This document shows positions 36,741 to 45,376 of a DNA stretch of 64,000 bases, piece by piece (the stretch's first letter is position 1; each line of letters starts with the position of its first letter). The notes under the pieces were generated by a model. That model saw only the letters and a program-made list of their open reading frames with translations, was not told the DNA's origin and searched no databases. The stretch is from Paenibacillus plantarum. GTDB taxonomy: Bacteria > Bacillota > Bacilli > Paenibacillales > NBRC-103111. The stretch is from positions 310,001 through 374,000 of the forward strand of contig NZ_WHNY01000026.1 in the NCBI RefSeq assembly GCF_013141695.1. Direction: 5' to 3'. The position numbers and the translations under genes were made by a program.

Positions 36741-39032
36741 TTACTGCTGATTACGGAAATTGGCCGGCGAATAACCAGTCATTTTCTTGAAAACCCGACG
36801 AAACGTTCGATCGTTGTAGCCAACCTGCAGGGCGATTTCGGAGATCATCGTATCGGTGTTCAGCAGAAGCTCCTTGGAGCGTTCTACTTTAAGCTCAGCA
36901 ATATACTGAATAAAGTTATGGCCCGTATGTTTGTTGAACAACCTGCTGAAATATGCGGCGCTGACACCCGTATATTCCGCCATCGAAGTAAGCGAATGAT
37001 CCAGATCCAGCCGTTCCTGAACGTATGATTTGGCTGCTTCGATTATGACTTTGCCTCGGTCGTCTATTGCATCTTCAAATAAGGGCAGCAGAACCGGAAA
37101 CACCTTCTCTTCAAACCATCGCACCATATCTCCGATCATTCGGCAGGATACAATATGCTTCATCGCGTCCACCCCGGACAGCACCCTCGCCTGCTCGGGC
37201 GAAAGCTCTTGTGCCTTTCGCCTGAGCTGTACGAATAAGGCATAAAATGATTCATAAACCGACGAAACCGGATAGTTGCATTTAGTAACAACCTGCACGA
37301 ACTGTTCAAAGTAGTGCCCGAAGCCTTCTCTGTTGCCTTTTTGTAGTTCCTGTATCAACGAATGTTCAATCTCATAGGGATAGATGAGTTCATGCCGAAA
37401 GGCTGACAAGTCCGCAAATGCGATTGTCTGGTTTCCACCTGCCGTGATTCTCGTTGCTAATGCTTCCTCCGCTTCCAAATAACACTGGCGAATTCCATCT
37501 ATGTGGTCGCATACCGCACCAATACCTATCGAGCAATCGAATTTCAGATATGTGTTTACCGAAAGCCGGACCGATTCGGCCAACTGGTTGAAGACCGTCC
37601 GGCACTGTGTCGCTTTCGTCTCAATCGGTACTTGCACGACAACGATCAGCCGGACTGCATCCTGACCAAAGACAAAATAACCGTTCACATTGTGCTGCTT
37701 CATAAGGTCCTGAAAGATACTGGATATAGCCAATAAAATCAGATGCTTGTCATCCTTCTTAAACCTGCTGTATTGCTCGTAGTTTTCAGGTTCTATCAAG
37801 ATGACGTCCCACCATGCGTCAGCTTGAATCTCATATTGCAAAGCCATTTCCCTGATCCGCTCTGGCTGCTCGTTATCATAATAACCGTAAATCATTTGCA
37901 TCATGAACGATTCGCGCAAAGAAAGTGTCTGCTTGCTCGATACATCATGGTATTGGCCGATCTGGTTCTTCAAGTTGCCCCAATGATCTTGTATGAGCGC
38001 CCATTCATCTAATTTCGTTCCTCCCCGCGCAGATGGCACTCCGGCTTCCTGCCTCAACAAATTGCGGATTGGAGCATAAAGCTTCCTCGAATTCAAGTAG
38101 ATAAGCAGCATGCCCAAGATAAGCGCACCTAGACAAACGAGCACAGTCGTCTGCGCAACCTGGTTTTTTGGCGAAGCCATGACCGATAGTGGGATATTGA
38201 GAACCGTCATCCATCCGTTCATATCCGATTTTGCGTAAACCGTGTAAAAGCCTGCTTTCGCATAATTGAAAAAGCCCGATCGTCCATTCGCGTCCAGCTT
38301 CTGCTTCCAGCCCTCCAAATCACCGCCAAAGATCGATCCAAGCTGAGACTTATCGTTATGGGAGACAACTACACCCGTTTCGTCCAAAAGCATCAGACTT
38401 CCCCTATCGAACCTCTCCACTGCACCCAAGACCGAATGAAAAGAACTTTCATCCACCTCGACGGTCAAATATGCGCGTGGCGTATCCGTAAAAATAGGTA
38501 GCGGCTGCACAAAGGTAATGACGTCGAGCGAGCCTTTCTTCAGCATCATCCATTTCGGCTTAGACATGGCTCCTACCGCATTGAGGAAAGGATAGCTGTC
38601 CCTCATAGCGTCAAATTTCTGATAACCCTTCTCACTGGACAGCACGAATTTCTCCTCCGGCAAAAAAAGATTGACCGTATTCGTAAACTCGATTGACCTT
38701 GACGCTGCGGTCAACTTGTCCAACACATCGACCATTTCTACAAAGTCGCGGCGATCAGTCCTGTACAAATATTGCTGCATGCCCGGGTCAAGCGTAATCC
38801 CGCGCGATGACTTCGATATGGATTTCAAAGCGCCGTCGACGCGCTCCTGAATCTGTTCGATCATTTCGAGGTTAGCCCTATTTACCTGCCGTTCCAAATG
38901 GTCGGAGACGATCGCATATGTCAAAAAAGCGGCAAGAAGAATGGGGATGCATAGAACAATAATTCCGAAGCCAAGCAGCCTCCTGTAATACATCCCTCTT
39001 GCGAGAACCGATTGGATGGCATCTCTAATCAT
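36741..39032 (-). CDS. Membrane-anchored AraC-family regulator with extracellular sensor, transporter 2
   Basis: A 763-residue one-component regulator. A membrane helix at about 20-42 is followed by an extracellular Cache-like sensor (45-290), a second helix (about 292-315) and a cytoplasmic coiled/GGDEF-like region. The last 100 residues are an AraC DNA-binding domain (second helix ALQVGYNDRTFRRVFKKMTG). It lies upstream of the transporter 2 operon on the same strand and probably activates it when an extracellular sugar is sensed. A cre-like sequence with one mismatch lies upstream at 39090-39103. Confidence 0.85.
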   Translation of the reverse strand: MIRDAIQSVLARGMYYRRLLGFGIIVLCIPILLAAFLTYAIVSDHLERQVNRANLEMIEQIQERVDGALKSISKSSRGITLDPGMQQYLYRTDRRDFVEMVDVLDKLTAASRSIEFTNTVNLFLPEEKFVLSSEKGYQKFDAMRDSYPFLNAVGAMSKPKWMMLKKGSLDVITFVQPLPIFTDTPRAYLTVEVDESSFHSVLGAVERFDRGSLMLLDETGVVVSHNDKSQLGSIFGGDLEGWKQKLDANGRSGFFNYAKAGFYTVYAKSDMNGWMTVLNIPLSVMASPKNQVAQTTVLVCLGALILGMLLIYLNSRKLYAPIRNLLRQEAGVPSARGGTKLDEWALIQDHWGNLKNQIGQYHDVSSKQTLSLRESFMMQMIYGYYDNEQPERIREMALQYEIQADAWWDVILIEPENYEQYSRFKKDDKHLILLAISSIFQDLMKQHNVNGYFVFGQDAVRLIVVVQVPIETKATQCRTVFNQLAESVRLSVNTYLKFDCSIGIGAVCDHIDGIRQCYLEAEEALATRITAGGNQTIAFADLSAFRHELIYPYEIEHSLIQELQKGNREGFGHYFEQFVQVVTKCNYPVSSVYESFYALFVQLRRKAQELSPEQARVLSGVDAMKHIVSCRMIGDMVRWFEEKVFPVLLPLFEDAIDDRGKVIIEAAKSYVQERLDLDHSLTSMAEYTGVSAAYFSRLFNKHTGHNFIQYIAELKVERSKELLLNTDTMISEIALQVGYNDRTFRRVFKKMTGYSPANFRNQQ

Positions 39033-39248
39033 ACCTATGCTTCTCCTCCCTATTCATTACCGTCATGATTTCCTTTATTATAGCTACAATAAAAACGTTT
39101 GCATACTTACTCTTTCAAGTTCGAGACATGTTGGTTAAGTCCACTGCTCTTCGTCAGTTGCTACCTAGTTTTTAAAATGTTTAAAGTTAGGTGTGTTTGA
39201 GTAACTCAAACGTCAGTTTAAAACTTATTGACATAGTACGCTTATATG

Positions 39249-39300
39249 AAAAAAAGCCGTTTCATCTAGTCCAAAAGGATCTAAATGAAACAAGCTTTTA
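39249..39300 (-). terminator. Terminator after the broken oxidoreductase
   Basis: GTTTCAT and ATGAAAC with an inner CTAG-like stem form a hairpin with A-runs and T-runs on both sides, so it could work in both directions. It lies just after the decayed gene at 39318. Confidence 0.7.
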
Positions 39301-39317
39301 TCTTAGATCGCTATTGG

Positions 39318-39755
39318 CTACCCAAGCTTAGCAGACTCATCAAAGACTTCGCTTCCATGCTGTCTGTGCGAACAAGACCTTCGGAGCCGGCAAAACTCTA
39401 CCGCATAGCGGAAAGAGCCCGGATAGCCGCCTACACGACGAGCGTTCGCAACCCCGATCCTGCCGATTTGACCGGTATCGATCTGCTGCTTCATTTGCGC
39501 ATATTCCGGGAAAAAGCGCACGACATGTCCAACGAATAGTCGGACCCCATATTCCTCGCAGCATGCGATCCTTTCTTGAGCATCTTCCAGTTGATGGGCA
39601 ACTTGCTTCTCACAAATGACATGTTTCCCCGCTCTTGCGGCTTGAAGCACGCTCTCCTTATGCAAGTAAGAAGGGACTACGACACTAACCATGTCAAACG
39701 CGGCTGCCGAAAGCATCTCCTCAACGACCCATCTCGAAATCAGCTGATACTCCAT
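39318..39755 (-). pseudogene. Fragment of a Gfo/Idh/MocA oxidoreductase
   Basis: The frame encodes the second half of the Rossmann domain (VVVPSYLHKESVLQAARAGK then HVICEKQVA, a CEKP-type motif altered to CEKQ) and the start of the substrate domain (RRVGGYPGSF). It then loses homology, shifting into unrelated residues. The first Rossmann strands with the glycine motif and the whole C-terminal domain are missing. It is therefore a remnant of about 120 homologous residues. It lies at the right edge of the G+C-richer block, upstream of the membrane AraC gene. Confidence 0.8.
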
Positions 39756-40040
39756 CCGTCAATACGCCTAAACGTTCAAATACCACCGTATAATCCCTCT
39801 CTCTTTCACGTGTCCAAGCATCTCATTATCCTGGTTTCAATGTCATAACTATATCAACAATGTCCTTCATAAAGTTGGCTTTTCTTTCGATGTAAATTTA
39901 CATTTTTTACGCTTTACATCGTCTCCAGAGTTACTCAATTCACCTCGTCCATGGCAGGTAAGCGATGATTTTATTTTCATTTACAGTTATTTATGAAAAA
40001 TAACAGAAAGAAGAAATTGTGATATTCCATAATTAATTAG
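39756..40040. other. Intergenic stretch at the right edge of the G+C-richer block
   Basis: No gene was seen. It contains a perfect 12-bp palindrome TGTAAATTTACA at 39891-39902 and turns clearly AT-rich from about 39850 on. Confidence 0.5.
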
Positions 40041-40083
40041 AAAACGGAGCTCGCAAACCCGCGGCACTCCGTTTTTATTGTTT
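40041..40083 (+). terminator. Orphan terminator-like hairpin
   Basis: AAAACGGAG and CTCCGTTTT flank a GC-rich loop, followed by TTTTTATTGTTTTT on the plus strand. No intact gene precedes it, so it may mark a lost gene end. Confidence 0.6.
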
Positions 40084-40161
40084 TTAGGCTCGGTACTAGC
40101 TTTCTATGTTTGGTTTTTACCCTTTCTCACCATCCGTGTGTAGTGTGTGATATCTACTATA

Positions 40162-40809
40162 TTAGTTACCTTTCTAGTTAAATCTCCCAAGAAAAAAGAT
40201 GAGAAAGAAAAAAAGTAACGTTTAGGCACTTTCTTCAAAATCTTAAGCAAATATTTGTGAACAATGGCCGTTGGTTATCAGCTATTTTTACTATTGGTTT
40301 CATCTGTATGTTTATTAATTTTAAGGGCACTTTTTTATTTATCAGACATACTGGAGGTTAAAAGCTTCTGAAAAGGATGCCTGATTGCTATCCCTTCTGC
40401 TGCACTATGTCTTGCTTCATTCATTACAGGTAGAAAAATTGAAAAAAACGAAAGATTAACGAAGTGGATCACTTTTTTTGGGAATAGCAATAGTAACTGC
40501 CTCTCTTGTTGTATCTGGCATGGTTCAATCCCTATGCTGGTTAATTACTTTAATTAGTATTGCAGCATTGGTATTGGTGTTACTCTACCCTGCTTAGATT
40601 CCTTAATAACGGAAGGAATAGATAAAGCAGAAAGAGGCACAATAACTTTCATCTATAGTTCTATGAGGTTCATTGGCGTTGCAGTTGGCCCCCCACTGGC
40701 TTCAGTTCTTGTGAATTTTTCGCTTCAAGTTATGTTCTATAGTATATCTGGTACTTGTGTAGTTGCTGGCTTCATACACTATTCGCTATTAAACCAATTC
40801 AAGAAGTAA
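40162..40809 (+). pseudogene. C-terminal half of an MFS transporter, frameshifted
   Basis: Pieces in different frames read in order as an MFS drug-efflux-type transporter. They are LVTFLVKSPKKKDEKEKK (central loop), HFLQNLKQIFVNNGRWLSAI, a helix ending FICMFINF, ALCLASFITGRKIEKNERL, then IGIGVTLPCLDSLITEGID, GTITFIYSSMRFIGVAVGPP and a final helix ending LLNQFKK and TAA. At least four frame changes and several stops are needed, and the N-terminal six helices are absent. A terminator follows the natural stop. It is clearly non-functional. Confidence 0.8.
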
Positions 40810-40826
40810 AGTCTGCAAAGTAAAGA

Positions 40827-40853
40827 AGATCTCCAATTATTGGAGATCTTTTT
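40827..40853 (+). terminator. Terminator after the MFS pseudogene
   Basis: AGATCTCCAA-TTA-TTGGAGATCT is a perfect 10-bp stem followed by TTTTT. It is still intact although the gene before it has decayed. Confidence 0.9.
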
Positions 40854-40996
40854 CCTATTAAACATGGAGCTCGGGCATTAATAATTAATGCTAATATATT
40901 TAAAGGTAAGTGGTCCATATAGCTCACGACATTAAAAGATCTTAAATCTGGGTATCCTAACATTGAATTCAAATCATGTTAAAAAGGAGACCCTTA

Positions 40997-41122
40997 ATGA
41001 GAAAGATTATTATGGTTACAATTTCTACTGTTTTCATATTAACATTCAGTTTTCATGCGGTTAATAGCTTACATATATCAGGTATTAATGGACCGAGAGT
41101 TGTTGCATCTGGAACTCTGTGA
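40997..41122 (+). CDS. Small 41-aa secreted-peptide candidate
   Basis: ATG at 40997 has AAAAAGGAGA eight bases upstream. The product begins MRKIIMVTISTVFILTFSFH, a basic tip and hydrophobic core typical of a signal peptide, and ends ISGINGPRVVASGTL. Its length and layout resemble Phr-type or other exported signalling-peptide precursors. No adjacent Rap-like receptor or known peptide family was recognised. It could also be a chance reading frame in this decayed region. The good ribosome site and clean signal-like N-terminus favour a real gene. Confidence 0.45.
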   Translation: MRKIIMVTISTVFILTFSFHAVNSLHISGINGPRVVASGTL

Positions 41123-41170
41123 TGACCCCTTTTCCTGCTAAAATCGCAAGAAGAATTCGCAGATATTCCT

Positions 41171-41316
41171 CTAATTCATTAAGCATAATAATAAATTGAG
41201 TTTAAATTTTTGTAGGTGTAGGGTTAATTCATAGGCTTGATTATTTAATTGGTCTAAAGTATTTCCAGCATTAGGAAGCCGTGCTTGATTGAGCAGTTGA
41301 TCGAATTTAGAATAAA
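41171..41316 (-). pseudogene. Possible 48-aa coding remnant
   Basis: The minus strand reads FYSKFDQLLNQARLPNAGNT and DQLNNQAYELTLHLQKFK to a TAG stop, with protein-like composition but no start codon or ribosome site. The family is not recognised. The rest of 41123-41595 shows nothing beyond this and the promoter-like site at 41426. Confidence 0.3.
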
Positions 41317-41425
41317 ATGATTATCTTTCGTCTCAACAACACTATTTATATCCCTCTTTTATTTCAATACTCTAAATTATGACTATTAGTATGCTACTTT
41401 AATGGCAATCGGACGATAGAAGTAC

Positions 41426-41434
41426 CATAGTATA
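41426..41434 (+). promoter_or_regulatory. Sigma-E/K-like -10 element
   Basis: CATAGTATA fits the mother-cell sigma -10 pattern CATANNNTA. No convincing -35 element was seen, and it lies 160 bp upstream of the repeat-protein gene. Weak evidence for sporulation expression. Confidence 0.25.
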
Positions 41435-41595
41435 TAAGCCATTATAATTGGGAAGTCCTTTTCATAACATCGAAGCATCTGATGTGGTACTAGTACCGTT
41501 AAAGAACCAATAATTCACAGAATAAAAGCAAGCTGAATCCTAATAATAATGTAGGCTTCAAAGGCCAACATAGATATTTTAGGAGGAACAATAAA

Positions 41596-42300
41596 ATGAA
41601 TCAATTCGGACAGCAAAGCCTAAACAATGCATCTCAATCGTCCTATACAAACGGATACGCTAATTCTAATACCTCGCAGGAGCCGGTCATTTCTCATTAT
41701 GGCGGCTATCAGACTCAATATTCACAGGACAACGCATTTACGCAGAATAATTCACAGCCAGTCATTTCTCATTACGGCGGCTATCAAGCACACAATTCCC
41801 AGTATAGCTTTCAACCCAACCATGCATCCCAAACAAATGCTTACTCTCAAAGCACTTCACAGCCGGTCATTTCTCATTACGGCGGCTACCAAGCACACAA
41901 TTCCCAGCACAACATTCAGCCTAACTATGCATCTCAAATAAATGCTAACTCTCAATATGCATCACAACCGGTCATTTCTCATTATGGGGGCTATCAGGCA
42001 CAGAATTCCCAGTATAGCATGCAACCCAAGCATGCAGCCCAAATGAATGCTTACTCTCAAAACGCCTCACAGCCGGTCATTTCTCATTACGGCGGCTACC
42101 AAGCACAGAATTCCCAGCAAAGCATTCAGCCTAACCATGCATCTCAAATGAATGCATATTCTCAAAACATCTCACAGCCGGTTATTTCTCATTACGGTGG
42201 CTATCAGGCACAGAATTCCCAGCAAAGCGGATATCCACAACAAGGATCAATACAATCGTCACAACCGGTCATTGTGCATTATGGGTATACCAGTAACTAA
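41596..42300 (+). CDS. Q/N/S/Y-rich protein made of 35-residue repeats
   Basis: A 234-residue protein with a strong AGGAGG ribosome site. The motif PVISHYGGYQ occurs six times (starting at residues 30, 55, 90, 125, 160 and 195) and a variant PVIVHYGY once at 224. From residue 55 the period is exactly 35 residues. Spacers are rich in Gln, Asn, Ser and His (NSQxSxQPNHASQMNAYSQ). There is no signal peptide or membrane segment. Composition and regular His/Tyr/Gly motifs resemble spore-coat or other self-assembling proteins, and decayed coat genes lie next door. Function is unknown; a coat or assembly role is inference. Confidence 0.8.
   Translation: MNQFGQQSLNNASQSSYTNGYANSNTSQEPVISHYGGYQTQYSQDNAFTQNNSQPVISHYGGYQAHNSQYSFQPNHASQTNAYSQSTSQPVISHYGGYQAHNSQHNIQPNYASQINANSQYASQPVISHYGGYQAQNSQYSMQPKHAAQMNAYSQNASQPVISHYGGYQAQNSQQSIQPNHASQMNAYSQNISQPVISHYGGYQAQNSQQSGYPQQGSIQSSQPVIVHYGYTSN
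41683..42291 (+). repeat. 105-bp tandem repeats within the Q/N/S/Y-rich gene
   Basis: Four consecutive 105-bp periods (anchors near 41758, 41863, 41968, 42073 and 42178) with a shorter first unit. The repeated core (plus strand CCGGTCATTTCTCATTACGG) is nearly identical between units, which shows recent duplication or gene conversion. Confidence 0.85.
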
Positions 42301-42363
42301 CATAGTCGATTAAGTAAATTGAGGGCCTTCACCTCTAGTATTTATGGAGATGAAAGTCCTCTT

Positions 42364-42498
42364 TTATGGTTTAAGTATGAGTGCCGCAGCGAGTTCACCA
42401 TCCGCACCTCCATACTGCTCAAGAAGTATTCTAGCCATTCTTGGATCGCGTTTACTAACCTTTACAGGATATTGAAGCTTCTTTTCATAAATCCACAT
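42364..42498 (-). pseudogene. cotJC: cotJC N-terminal fragment
   Basis: With an intact GAAGGAGG ribosome site, ATG at 42498 starts MWIYEKKLQYPVKVS and continues LLEQYGGADGELAAAL, the highly conserved N-terminus of CotJC, a manganese-catalase-like spore coat protein. Homology stops after AAAL and a TAA follows three codons later (42366-42364). About 44 of the usual roughly 190 residues remain. It lies directly after a cotJB fragment in the normal operon order. Confidence 0.85.
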
Positions 42499-42513
42499 CG
42501 ACTGACCTCCTTC

Positions 42514-42680
42514 TCAAACTTGCCATGGCCAAGATGTCTCCTCCCATTGCCAAGGCTGCCTCATGAAGCTATGTCCAAAGGGCATCAGTGGACCAAATTC
42601 CATTTCAAACTTTCCAACTATATGCATACGTTTCTGAACAATATGATTGTATTGCTGAATGACGTTTAGATCACCAAAAT
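42514..42680 (-). pseudogene. cotJB: cotJB C-terminal fragment
   Basis: The minus strand encodes DLNVIQQYNHIVQKRMHIVG, FEMEFGPLMPFGHSFMRQ and PWQWEETSWPWQV to TGA (42516-42514). This matches the C-terminal half of CotJB, including the FExxxGPLxPxG and PWQW...PW signatures. No start codon or N-terminal half was found upstream. It is followed 15 bp later by cotJC, as in intact cotJ operons. Confidence 0.8.
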
Positions 42681-42925
42681 CACTTATTCTACTTTATTTG
42701 GTTAGATTCTCCAGTACCAAAAAGTTAGCACGACATTTAAACCTACGAAAGAAATTTAATAAATTGAGTTAGCGTTCAATTCCACCAAATCCCATAATAG
42801 TAAAGTTTCAAATTAATCTTTTGAGGAAATAATTAAATGGGAATTTAGTGGAAATCCAAAAGATGAACCTTTGCACTACGGTGAAAAAGAACTAAATAAG
42901 GATTAGATTGTCTTGGCTTACAGAT

Positions 42926-42968
42926 AAAAAAATGAGCAGGATCCCAGTGGGATTCTGCTCGCTTTTTA
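42926..42968 (-). terminator. Bidirectional terminator after the alcohol dehydrogenase gene
   Basis: GAGCAG-ATCCCA-GTGGGAT-CTGCTC forms a long stem with one mismatch. A T-run follows on either strand (ATTTTTTT on minus, GCTTTTTAAA on plus). It lies 14 bp after the dehydrogenase stop. Confidence 0.85.
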
Positions 42969-42981
42969 AACCATGATATAA

Positions 42982-44124
42982 CTAAGGTTTCAAAATTATT
43001 TTAATAGCCTGATCCTCCTTCTTATTAAAAATGCTGTATGCATGCTCCGCATCATCCAACTTCAATCGATGGCTAATGATATCGGTTGGGTCAAATATAC
43101 CTTCTTTGATTTGACGATATAATTCAGGCATATAGTGAATGACTGGAGCCTGACCCATCTTCAGCGTAATATTGCGGCTAAACAAATCACCAAAAGGGAA
43201 AGCATTGTAATTCATCCCATAAACCCCAGTAACCTGAATCGTGCCACCTTTGCGCACCAGTTTAGTAGCCATTCGGAATGCCCCAAGTCCACCACCTTGG
43301 AGCTTAAGCATCGTTTCTATTTTCTCCACAAAGGCCTTCTCCGAATCCAGTCCTACAGCATCGATGACTACATCAGCTCCACCGCCTGTAAGCTCAGCTA
43401 AATATTGAAGCAGATCATCTTGTTTTTTAAAATTAAAAACTTCGACATGATTCGTTTTACGTGCATGCTCCAAACGATAATCCACATGATCGATCGCGAT
43501 AACACGTTTTGCACCTTTCAACCAGGCAAACTTCTGTGTCAGCAATCCCACGGGTCCACAGCCCAGAATAATGACGGTATCACCAGCCTTGACTCCTGCA
43601 TGATCCACACTCCAATAGGCTGTAGGAATAATATCAGAGAGAAATAGAAGTTTCTCATCCTCCATTTCAGCATCCTCAGGGACTTTGAAAGGGATGAAGT
43701 TCCCATAAGGAACACGCAGCAACTCAGCTTGTCCGCCTGCATATCCGCCGAAGGTATCGGAATAACCGAAATACCCGCCTGTATCTCCATGTAAAAAATC
43801 ATTCGAATTATCACACTGGCTTTCTAATTGATGGTTACAATACCAACATTGACCACAAGCAATGTTAAAGGGAAGGATGACGCGGTCTCCCTTTTTCACT
43901 TTGGTAACATCTGTTCCTATCTCCTCTACAATTCCCATCGGCTCATGCCCAATAATAAAGTCGTCTCGCATATTCGGTATTTCCCCATTATAGAGGTGAA
44001 GATCCGAACCACATATGGTCGTAGTTGTGATACGAACCAGAATATCATCCGATTTCTCTAGCTTGGCATCTGGTACTTCTTTAACTTTCACATTTCTAAT
44101 CCCCTGATAGGTTAAAGCTTTCAT
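42982..44124 (-). CDS. Zinc-dependent alcohol/polyol dehydrogenase (MDR superfamily)
   Basis: A 380-residue enzyme from the start MKALTYQG, which has GGAGGG upstream; an ATG nine codons earlier lacks one. Catalytic zinc ligands are in CGSDLH and GHEPMG. Structural zinc cysteines are in CGQCWYCNHQLESQC. The nucleotide-binding motif is GCGPVGLLTQ with a following acidic residue (IAID) favouring NAD. It resembles the glutathione-independent formaldehyde dehydrogenase-like group of Bacillus. It is intact although surrounded by pseudogenes; the broken cotA gene lies directly upstream on the same strand and reads into it. Confidence 0.88.
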   Translation of the reverse strand: MKALTYQGIRNVKVKEVPDAKLEKSDDILVRITTTTICGSDLHLYNGEIPNMRDDFIIGHEPMGIVEEIGTDVTKVKKGDRVILPFNIACGQCWYCNHQLESQCDNSNDFLHGDTGGYFGYSDTFGGYAGGQAELLRVPYGNFIPFKVPEDAEMEDEKLLFLSDIIPTAYWSVDHAGVKAGDTVIILGCGPVGLLTQKFAWLKGAKRVIAIDHVDYRLEHARKTNHVEVFNFKKQDDLLQYLAELTGGGADVVIDAVGLDSEKAFVEKIETMLKLQGGGLGAFRMATKLVRKGGTIQVTGVYGMNYNAFPFGDLFSRNITLKMGQAPVIHYMPELYRQIKEGIFDPTDIISHRLKLDDAEHAYSIFNKKEDQAIKIILKP

Positions 44125-44281
44125 TTTTACCCTCCTTTTCAATGATTTCATTGTTCTTCACCGATACCCCCTTAATTATCAAGTAGAAGCGTAATGTAGT
44201 TATAACTCCAATAACTGGGCAAGTTAGGAGGTAATGATGGAAAAGCGAGAGGAAAGGAGTTCTGAGAATGCTATAGAAAAT

Positions 44282-44710
44282 AGTTCCTAATTCCATTTTC
44301 TCGGATATACAATCACTCCACCTTTTACCGTCCAGTAAATTCAATAATATTCCATATTTATCCTCCACCCTGACGAGTGTAAGATCTCTTGTCCTTGTTG
44401 CCATTTCTCTTGAAAGAAAATCAAATTTCATTAAATGATCTGGAAGAGAACTGGTATCTTTACCTTTTAAAGGAGTGGCTACTCTGAACTGCATCACATC
44501 GGTTGTTTCGGGGGAGGCCCCCTTGAAGACATTTTTAAGAACGATCGTCTTACCGAAAAATCGAGTAAAATCGACGATCACGTAGTTTCTGGGTAAATTC
44601 CCTCATGGTCACTTCATAATACGAACCTTTCTTGTATTGGTCGATCGGGGTAATAGTTTTGGGAATCGGCAGTTTATCGACGAATTTTGAAGTTTTACTT
44701 TTAAGAGCAT
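44282..44710 (-). pseudogene. cotA: cotA-like spore-coat multicopper oxidase, internally deleted and truncated
   Basis: GAGGAGG precedes ATG 44710. After one frameshift the sequence reads KTSKFVDKLPIPKTITPIDQ and YYEVTMREFTQKLRD, the CotA N-terminus. It then jumps in another frame to VIVDFTRFFGKTIVLKN, MQFRVATPLKGKDTS, TRTRDLTLV, YGILLNLLDGKRWSD and ELGT, which correspond to the middle of CotA. About 250 residues, including the first copper-binding motifs, are missing between the two parts. The junction falls in a shared R-D codon pair. Homology ends at ELGT, before the C-terminal copper ligands (HPIHLHL). The gene cannot make an active laccase. Confidence 0.88.
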
Positions 44711-45344
44711 ATGAGTGGAGACCTCCTCACGGTTAATACCTTAAGAAAGCGTATGAACGACCGATGTCCCACAATGTTTAATTGTGGATTTCCCCTTCAT
44801 CTATTACAAAACAATTAATGATTTCATCATTACTTTTTCTGTAATCTTGGAATATTTTCCTTTGAATAGTTGAGCGACGAACCTTTATTACGGAAACGCT
44901 ACTGAGCGAGCTATCGGCAATAATGACTTGTCCAAAATCCGCTTACGATAATATGTCATTGTCCTCCAAATGCTGTTGGTGGGATTTAAGTAAGACCTCT
45001 TTAAACTGTACACGTCTTCATTCCAAGATTATTGGAATGACGTTTCTTCATATTTATTGAGCTATCGTTCTGCGTTAGCAGTACAGGTATATTTTGGAAA
45101 CCAATAGTTACCTTATTAGAAACAGTAGATCATGTCCAGCACCGTTCCATCTGCGATATTTCAAACAACATATGTCCTTAAATACTATGCCATTAAAGCT
45201 TCAATTTTTCGTTCGTTCTTACCGCAGTAACGTTTCTGTTGTCCAGCACCACATTCAATTGTTTGTTCTCGAGGTCGCTCCCCTTCCGTTCATCAGATGT
45301 TTCGTCATTTGACTACTTCAGGATGCAACTGCCCGTCGCACAAA
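44711..45344. other. Region between cotA and exoprotein pseudogenes
   Basis: No intact gene is present. A protein-like stretch on the minus strand (about 45205-45320, ETSDERKGSDLENKQLNVV then LDNRNVTAVRTNEKLKL, stop) may be another decayed coding piece of unknown origin. A small inverted repeat ATTCCAA/TTGGAAT lies near 45030. Confidence 0.4.
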
Positions 45345-45372
45345 GAGACCCACAGCAACGGGCTGCGGGTCT
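45345..45372. terminator. Hairpin after the exoprotein pseudogene
   Basis: AGACCCACAGC-AACG-GGCTGCGGGTCT forms a strong stem with one mismatch. T-rich sequence follows on both strands, though neither run is perfect. Confidence 0.65.
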
Positions 45373-45376
45373 AAGT

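Noticed and set aside
41683..42291. Possible CRISPR or satellite array
   Set aside because: The 105-bp periodicity keeps the reading frame and encodes a repeat protein; there are no short palindromic repeats with unique spacers.
42319..42669. 116-residue plus-strand frame
   Set aside because: The opposite strand carries recognisable CotJB and CotJC coding remnants, so this frame is a shadow.
44096..44581. 161-residue minus-strand frame taken as a gene
   Set aside because: The first 100 residues are the middle of CotA and the rest is read-through into the dehydrogenase start, so it is part of the cotA pseudogene.
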